A stretch of 64,000 nucleotides of DNA, from NCBI GenBank assembly GCA_904419285.1, contig CAJFQZ010000003.1, positions 62,001 to 126,000 on the forward strand, in the 5' to 3' direction. The first letter of the stretch is position 1. Every line of letters starts with the position of its first letter. Below the pieces are notes generated by a model. It did no database searches and was not told where the DNA came from. It worked only from the letters and a program-made list of their open reading frames with translations. The position numbers and the translations under genes are program-made. Origin of the DNA: Lachnospiraceae bacterium UBA1818. Its GTDB lineage: Bacteria > Bacillota > Clostridia > Lachnospirales > Lachnospiraceae. Positions 59,323 to 64,000 of this stretch are shown piece by piece.

Positions 59323-61329
59323 ATGAAGAAAGAATACAGACATATTTTTGAGCCTTTCACTGTTCGCCGCATGACCCTGAAAAACAGGATCATGATGACT
59401 CCCATGGGAACAAACTACGGTGAGCAGAGCGGAGAGATGAGTTTTCTCCATATTAATTACTATGAGCAGCGTGCCAAGGGCGGCACAGGCCTGATCATGG
59501 TAGAAAATGCCAGCGTAGATTCGCCGGAAGGCTCCAACGGAACCACGCAGCTGCGCATTGATCATGACAACTACATTCCCCGTCTCTTCAAACTGACAGA
59601 GACAATCCATAAACACGGCACCTGCATCGGCATCCAGCTGAACCATGCCGGAGCATCCGCACAGTCTGCACGTACAAACATGCAGCCGGTATCCGCCTCC
59701 AACATTCCCTCCAAGGCAGGCGGAGAGATCCCGCGTCCGCTTGAGAAGGACGAGATCCTGCGGATCGTAAAGAAATACGGCGAGGCAGCAAAGCGCGCCC
59801 AGACCGCCGGCTTTGACACAGTGGAGATCCATGCAGGACATTCTTATCTGCTGAGCCAGTTCCTCTCTCCGCTCACCAACAAGAGAACGGATGAATTCGG
59901 CGGCTCACCGGAAAACAGGGCACGTTTTGCCCGTCTTGTCATGGAAGAAGTCAGAAGACAGGTCGGGCCGAACTTCCCTATCTTCCTGCGTATCAGCGCA
60001 GACGAGTTCATGGAAGGCGGCAACACACTTGACGACTGCCTTGAATATCTTCAGTACATCCAGGAAGAAGCTGACGTCATCGACGTTTCCTGTGGTCTGA
60101 ACGGCTCGATCCAGTATCAGATCGACTCCAACCACTTCCCGGACGGATGGCGTTCTTATATGGCAAAAGCTGTGAAGGAAAAATACAACAAGCCCTGTGT
60201 CACAATGGGAAATATCCGCGATCCTCATGTCGCAGAGGATATTCTCGCCAGAGGCGATGCTGACCTGATCGGAATCGGCCGCGGACTGATCGCTGATCCG
60301 GAATGGGTGAACAAAGTAGAATTCGGCGATGTCTGTGACATCCGCAAATGCATCTCCTGCAACATCGGATGTGCCGGAAATAGAATCGGGATCAACCGCC
60401 CGATCCGCTGTACGATCAATCCTGCGGTTGCCGAGGGTGAAGATTATAAGAAACATAAGATCAACAAACCGTGTAATGTCGTGGTAGTCGGCGGAGGAAC
60501 GGCCGGAATGGAAGCTGCCTGTACAGCTGCGGAAGTAGGATGCACCACTTTCCTGATCGAGAAGAAACCTTATCTCGGCGGCCTGGCAGCAGAAATCTCC
60601 AAGATCCCGGATAAGAAGAGACTTTCTGATTTCCCGAACTATATGATCCACCGCACAAACAAGCTTAAGAACCTCTTCGCCTTCACAAACATGGAGGCTG
60701 ACGTCAACTTCATTAAGAGCTTAAAGCCCAACATCATTGTCAATGCAACAGGCTCTTCACCGCTCCTGCCTCCGATCGCAGGTCTCCATGAGAACCTCGG
60801 AAAAGAAGGAAGTCATGTATACAGCATTCTTGATATGATCGAACATGTCAACAATCATGACTATCCTGAAGACCTGACCGGAAAGAAAGTCGTTGTCATC
60901 GGCGGCGGCGCTGTCGGACTCGACGTCGTCGAGTACTTCGCTCCGCGCGGAGCTGAGGTGAGCATCGTGGAGATGATGCCAATCATCGGAAACGGAATCG
61001 ATCCTGTATCCAAGGTGGATATCAATACTCTGATGGATAAGTACGGCGTGAAGCAGATGCCGAACACCGCACTCAAAGAAGTCCGTCCGGACAACTTCCT
61101 TGTAGAAGCGGCCGGAGAGCAGAAAGAGCTTCCGTTTGACTACGGTTTTGTCTGCCTGGGAATGAAGGCAGAACATCCGGTCCTTCAGCAGATCAGAGAG
61201 GCCTTTGAGGATGACGACTCCATCGAGATAATCAACATCGGAGACAGCGTCCGTGCAAGAAGGATCATCGATGGAACCGAGGAAGGAAGAAATATCCTCA
61301 ACACACTTGAGAAGCGTGGATATCTGTAA
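59323..61329 (+). CDS. Fe-S flavoenzyme of the 2-enoate reductase/2,4-dienoyl-CoA reductase family
   Basis: A 668-residue enzyme. The N-terminal 370 residues form an old-yellow-enzyme FMN barrel (MMTPMGTNYG, IGIQLNHAG, EIHAGHSYLLSQFLSP, NKRTDEFGGS). A [4Fe-4S] motif follows, CISCNIGCAGNRIGINRPIRC read in two parts as C-x2-C-x3-C-x11-C. Then come FAD (VVVVGGGTAGMEAA) and NAD(P) (VVVIGGGAVGLDVVEYF) Rossmann domains. This is the layout of 2-enoate reductase, DCR and BaiCD/BaiH enzymes that reduce C=C bonds next to a carboxyl or carbonyl. With aroE/aroD close by, shikimate, dehydroshikimate or a released cinnamate are candidate substrates (inference). OYE-family homologues with other substrates are possible. 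Confidence 0.92.
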   Translation: MKKEYRHIFEPFTVRRMTLKNRIMMTPMGTNYGEQSGEMSFLHINYYEQRAKGGTGLIMVENASVDSPEGSNGTTQLRIDHDNYIPRLFKLTETIHKHGTCIGIQLNHAGASAQSARTNMQPVSASNIPSKAGGEIPRPLEKDEILRIVKKYGEAAKRAQTAGFDTVEIHAGHSYLLSQFLSPLTNKRTDEFGGSPENRARFARLVMEEVRRQVGPNFPIFLRISADEFMEGGNTLDDCLEYLQYIQEEADVIDVSCGLNGSIQYQIDSNHFPDGWRSYMAKAVKEKYNKPCVTMGNIRDPHVAEDILARGDADLIGIGRGLIADPEWVNKVEFGDVCDIRKCISCNIGCAGNRIGINRPIRCTINPAVAEGEDYKKHKINKPCNVVVVGGGTAGMEAACTAAEVGCTTFLIEKKPYLGGLAAEISKIPDKKRLSDFPNYMIHRTNKLKNLFAFTNMEADVNFIKSLKPNIIVNATGSSPLLPPIAGLHENLGKEGSHVYSILDMIEHVNNHDYPEDLTGKKVVVIGGGAVGLDVVEYFAPRGAEVSIVEMMPIIGNGIDPVSKVDINTLMDKYGVKQMPNTALKEVRPDNFLVEAAGEQKELPFDYGFVCLGMKAEHPVLQQIREAFEDDDSIEIINIGDSVRARRIIDGTEEGRNILNTLEKRGYL

Positions 61330-61378
61330 AATCCGGTTTTACCGGCTCCTTAAAATTGTCCGTCATAGAGACGGGAAT

Positions 61379-61415
61379 CAGAGCGCAGCAGATCTGCGCT
61401 CTGCTCCACCCTTTT
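61379..61415 (+). terminator. Terminator after the enoate reductase gene
   Basis: CAGAGCGCAG/CTGCGCTCTG, a perfect 10-bp stem with a 5-nt loop, followed by a CTTTTAAAAG and T5 stretch. Confidence 0.65.
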
Positions 61416-61431
61416 AAAAGTTTTTATAGAA

Positions 61432-61475
61432 AGACCGCAGAGATGTGTTCCGCCATGTACACATCCCTGCGGTCT
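61432..61475. other. Hairpin between enoate reductase and livJ
   Basis: AGACCGCAG and ATGTGT pair with ACACAT and CTGCGGTCT. It could add to termination on either strand. The flanks are A-rich on the right. Confidence 0.5.
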
Positions 61476-61532
61476 ATCTGATCAAAAAATATCTGGCTTA
61501 ACAAAAGCAATAATTTTATCTTGAAAATGCAT

Positions 61533-61584
61533 AAAACCGGAGAGGCAGGATTCAAAATAATTCAAATCCAGTTTCTCCGGTTTC
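61533..61584 (-). terminator. livJ terminator
   Basis: On the minus strand AAACCGGAGA and CTGGATTTG pair with CAAATCC-type and TCTCCGGTTT arms, followed by TTTTATGCATTTT. Confidence 0.75.
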
Positions 61585-61630
61585 ATACATTATTCAGATC
61601 AGAAGCTCCCGCAGGAACCCCCGCCTTTTA

Positions 61631-62818
61631 CTACTCAGCCTGAAGAACTTCGTAAGCGCCATTCTTGATCACAACAACTGTTGGCTCTTTTGACGGCTCT
61701 CCGTCTGCATCCCAGCTGATCTGTTTTCCAGTCAGTCCGTCGATCGTGATCTCTGTCATTGCGCTCTTCATCGCATCACACATATCAGAAACACTCATAT
61801 CCGGTGTGACGTCAGCCTTCTCTGCAGCTGCCTTGATCACATACATACAGTCGTAAGCGTCAGCCGCAAACTGGATCGGTGTGTCACCGAACTCTTTTTC
61901 GTAATTTGCAACGAATGTCTGTGTTGCCTCATCATCTGCATCCGGTGTAAACGGTGTCAGGAACATAAGTCCTTCTGCAAGGCTTGCATCGAATCCTTCC
62001 ACATCCAGAATTCCATCCATTCCGTCAACACCAAACCACTCCGGAGCAAATCCTGCTCTGTCGGCCTGTGCCAGGATCAGGGAAGCCTGCTGATAGTAGA
62101 TCGGCAGAAATACAAGCTCTGCGCCTGAATCCTTTGCCTTCTGGATCTGTACAGAGAAATCTGTGTTGCTGTCTGCTGTAAACGCCTCAGCTGCTACGAT
62201 TTCAAGTCCCTTTGCATCTGCCTCTGATGCAAAGCTCTGATAGATTCCTGTTGAATATGTGTCAGAGCTGTCATAGATAACAGCTACCTTTGTAGCAAGT
62301 CCGTTCTCAGCGATATAATCTGCAGAAACAGTACCCTGGCTCGGGTCAGAGAAGCACATACGGAATGCATTGTCATACTGAACTGCCTCTACTGTTGTTG
62401 CTGACGGTGTGAGCTGGAACATATTATCTGCATGTGTCTCCTCAACAACGGCAACACACGGCGTAGATGTAACGGTTCCTACCAGCATCTGCATGCCCCA
62501 GTCCTTCAGAGTATTGTAAGCATTAACAGACTTCTCTGAATCGCTCTGGTCATCCTCAAACTGATACTCGATCTGATATCCGTTGATTCCTCCGTCTGCA
62601 TTGATCTCGTCAACTGCAAGCTGGATTCCGTTTTTAACGGCTGTACCGTAAATTGCATTGTTTCCTGTTGTAGGTCCGATTCCGCCGATCATAAATACAT
62701 CGGAACCTGAAGAAGATCCTTCTTTTGAATCGTCGCTTCCGTTGCTTCCACATGCAGCAAGGGAAACAACAAGCGCTGAAGCCAGTGCCAGACTGGCCGC
62801 TTTTTTCCACATTTTCAT
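61631..62818 (-). CDS. livJ: Branched-chain amino acid ABC transporter binding protein
   Basis: A 395-residue lipoprotein: signal peptide ending VVSLAAC (Cys23), a Ser/Gly linker, then a LivJ-type type-I periplasmic-binding fold (IGGIGPTTGNNAIYGTAVKNGIQLAVDEINADGGINGY, FADAYDCMYVIKAAAEKA). AAGGAGG precedes the ATG at 62818. It is the receptor for LivHMGF. Its separation from livHMGF by 11 kb, with a terminator and an own promoter, is unusual. The intact state of this receptor contrasts with the two deleted binding proteins elsewhere in the window. Confidence 0.95.
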   Translation of the reverse strand: MKMWKKAASLALASALVVSLAACGSNGSDDSKEGSSSGSDVFMIGGIGPTTGNNAIYGTAVKNGIQLAVDEINADGGINGYQIEYQFEDDQSDSEKSVNAYNTLKDWGMQMLVGTVTSTPCVAVVEETHADNMFQLTPSATTVEAVQYDNAFRMCFSDPSQGTVSADYIAENGLATKVAVIYDSSDTYSTGIYQSFASEADAKGLEIVAAEAFTADSNTDFSVQIQKAKDSGAELVFLPIYYQQASLILAQADRAGFAPEWFGVDGMDGILDVEGFDASLAEGLMFLTPFTPDADDEATQTFVANYEKEFGDTPIQFAADAYDCMYVIKAAAEKADVTPDMSVSDMCDAMKSAMTEITIDGLTGKQISWDADGEPSKEPTVVVIKNGAYEVLQAE

Positions 62819-62851
62819 AATAAACTCCTCCTTATAATAAGTTCAAATGAT

Positions 62852-62880
62852 ATGTTACCCTTAAGGAAGGAGTTTGTCAA
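62852..62880 (-). promoter_or_regulatory. livJ promoter
   Basis: On the minus strand TTGACA (62880-62875), 17 bp, TAACAT (62857-62852). Confidence 0.7.
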
Positions 62881-62918
62881 GCCGAAAAACAGATTACACT
62901 CTCTTTTTATCTCTTATT

Positions 62919-63146
62919 TTATGCCTGATATCTGCTGAATACATCAAAGGCTCTGGCATCATCCGTTACCGCATGCAGCATGAGCGGCCTTGAGAGATCC
63001 AGACTGAAGATTCCGAGAAATGATTTTGCATCCACTGTCTTTCTCCCGGAAACAAGATCGAACTCCCCTTTGATATCCGCAATTTCCTTTGAAAACCTCT
63101 CGATCATGTCATAAGATCTGAACTGAATACTCATCGATTTCTTCAT
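62919..63146 (-). CDS. HPr-like protein without the active-site histidine
   Basis: A 75-residue protein with the HPr fold pattern: GRKTVDAKSFLGIFSLDLSRPLML matches the HPr stretch around regulatory Ser46 (the K-S-xx-G-I motif), and both flanking strands fit. The region where HPr has GLHARPA reads FRSYDMIERFS, so the phosphoryl-accepting His15 is missing. It cannot act as a normal PTS carrier. A regulatory Crh-like role through the conserved Ser is possible. AGGAGG precedes the ATG and an attenuator-like hairpin lies in the leader. Confidence 0.78.
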   Translation of the reverse strand: MKKSMSIQFRSYDMIERFSKEIADIKGEFDLVSGRKTVDAKSFLGIFSLDLSRPLMLHAVTDDARAFDVFSRYQA

Positions 63147-63164
63147 ACTCTTTACCTCCTAACA

Positions 63165-63221
63165 GAAAAAGAGACAATAAACATGTCGTCCATCATCGGA
63201 CTCCCTATTTATTGTCTCTTA
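63165..63221 (-). terminator. Terminator/attenuator ahead of the HPr-like gene
   Basis: On the minus strand AAGAGACAATAAA and TTTATTGTCTCTT form a perfect 13-bp stem with a 26-nt loop, followed by TTTCTG, ending 12 bp before the AGGAGG of the HPr-like gene. Confidence 0.65.
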
Positions 63222-63373
63222 TCGCCGTCTGTTTTCACAGACAATTTTAAATATGTAAATATAATATCAGATTATATCTAACAATTCAAGTGTTTTTATA
63301 AATTTTCCGCCTTTGCCTCTTACAAAATTTACCGTCTTTGTCTCTTCATGATAAAATTCCCTGATGAAATACA

Positions 63374-63475
63374 TCAGTCCTGCATGTATTCTTTGTATTC
63401 TGTCTCGCTTGCGAAAAGCATGTATCTTCCATTTACAAATCCCATATATCCTTCTGCTGTTGTGTATCCCTTCAT
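63374..63475 (-). CDS. Small conserved-looking protein of 33 residues
   Basis: GGAGG with 8-bp spacing precedes an ATG at 63475. The product MKGYTTAEGYMGFVNGRYMLF continues ASETEYKEYMQD and is rich in Tyr and Gly with no transmembrane segment. Codon use looks genuine and the GYMG-GRYMLFASE pattern recalls tiny Lachnospiraceae proteins of unknown function (from memory, unverified). The stretches 63224-63373 and 63476-63611 show nothing else clear. Confidence 0.55.
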   Translation of the reverse strand: MKGYTTAEGYMGFVNGRYMLFASETEYKEYMQD

Positions 63476-63611
63476 ATCCGACACCTCCATGATCTTTCTA
63501 TCGGTTTTCTGAACTGAATACACTTTACAACATTGGATGTCCTATAAAACGGACTTTTCTTTTTTCTCAGTAAAAATTATAAATAAAATTCATCCGAAAT
63601 ACATCTGAACG

Positions 63612-64000
63612 TCAGATACTGTCTGGGAAATCAATCAGCAGCTCTCCGGAAAATATTCTCACCGGAATTTTTTCATCAATCCCATATATTGCCGGAACAG
63701 AATCCCCTTCAAAATCATAGACAAGTACACGTTCTCTCTCCGGATCGATAATCCAGTATTCCCGTACTCCGGCCTCACTGTACTTTGCTGTCTTTATCAC
63801 ATAATCTCTCTTCCGAGAAGAAGGTGAAACTATTTCCGCAGCAAAGTCGGGCGCACCCATGATCCGGTCTTTCTTTAATTTGTCTGCATCACAGACAACA
63901 ATAATATCGGGGACAAGCATAGTCTTATCATCACAGTCAAGCTGAACATCGATCGGGCCTGCAAGTACACGGCATTCTCCGCCCTTTTTACTGATATAAT
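63612..64000 (-). CDS. Uma2-type (DUF820) endonuclease-like protein, 5' end outside window
   Basis: The visible C-terminal 129 codons match the Uma2 core: IDVQLDCDDKTMLVPDIIVVCD, APDFAAEIVSPSSRKRDY and GVREYWIIDPERERVLVYDF, closely parallel to the fused copy at 41202-41990. The frame stays open to the right edge, so the start and any N-terminal helix-turn-helix are not seen. PD-(D/E)XK residues Asp, Glu and Lys are present. Function in Firmicutes is unproven. Confidence 0.87.
   Translation of the reverse strand, partial: YISKKGGECRVLAGPIDVQLDCDDKTMLVPDIIVVCDADKLKKDRIMGAPDFAAEIVSPSSRKRDYVIKTAKYSEAGVREYWIIDPERERVLVYDFEGDSVPAIYGIDEKIPVRIFSGELLIDFPDSI

Overview
The window reads as a chromosomal segment of a strictly anaerobic gut Firmicute, most likely a Lachnospiraceae (clostridial) species. 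The grounds are moderate GC content, strong AGGAGG ribosome sites, pyruvate formate-lyase with its activase, a molybdenum hydroxylase, corrinoid methyl-transfer genes, two-component/ABC antimicrobial-peptide-type modules, and a lysine riboswitch on dapA. No species can be named from the sequence alone.

Layout. 1-3.6 kb: end of a Bce-type ABC permease, a damaged response regulator and a BceS-type kinase. 3.7-7.4 kb: pflA and pflB, separated by an inverted-repeat-rich spacer. 7.4-13.1 kb: a complete response regulator, sensor kinase, ABC ATPase and large permease operon. 13.3-20.1 kb: a GNAT acetyltransferase, a three-subunit xanthine-dehydrogenase-type enzyme, riboswitch-controlled dapA and a DegV protein. 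20.2-35.1 kb: a long minus-strand locus of two UroD-type methyltransferases, a corrinoid protein, a corrinoid reductive activase, a DUF5107 protein, a sugar ABC transporter with a broken binding protein, a GH2 beta-galactosidase and a broken YesN-type regulator, with a divergent AraC regulator. 35.1-45.0 kb: a lone holin-like gene, an ECF-sigma/ABC operon with overlapping genes, tRNA-Trp, a lipoprotein nuclease, an XRE-Uma2 fusion, a deletion-fused regulator/permease with its kinase, a 195-bp MITE-like element and lepB. 45.1-50.9 kb: an RpiB-like isomerase, a DUF5105 protein, a cytidylate-kinase-like protein and livHMGF. 51.1-61.3 kb: a TRAP transporter with a deleted binding protein, a truncated esterase, aroD, an MFS carrier, aroE, two LysR regulators and a 2-enoate-reductase-type flavoenzyme. 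61.6-64 kb: livJ, an HPr-like protein without the active histidine, a 33-residue ORF and the end of a second Uma2 protein.

Two groups look like coherent and possibly undescribed systems. The first is corrinoid-dependent demethylation apparently wired to sugar uptake and GH2 hydrolysis (21.6-35.1 kb). The second is a quinate/shikimate (or chlorogenate-type ester) utilisation locus pairing aroE, aroD, an esterase and transporters with an Fe-S old-yellow-enzyme reductase (51.1-61.3 kb).

A second theme is gene damage. At least six genes carry internal or terminal deletions or frameshifts: the response regulators near 2.0, 21.6 and 42.3 kb, the sugar-binding protein at 26.9 kb, the TRAP binding protein at 51.1 kb and the esterase at 53.4 kb. 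This may be true reductive decay or an assembly artefact; read mapping across the junctions would separate the two. All promoter, operator and terminator calls are pattern matches made by eye.
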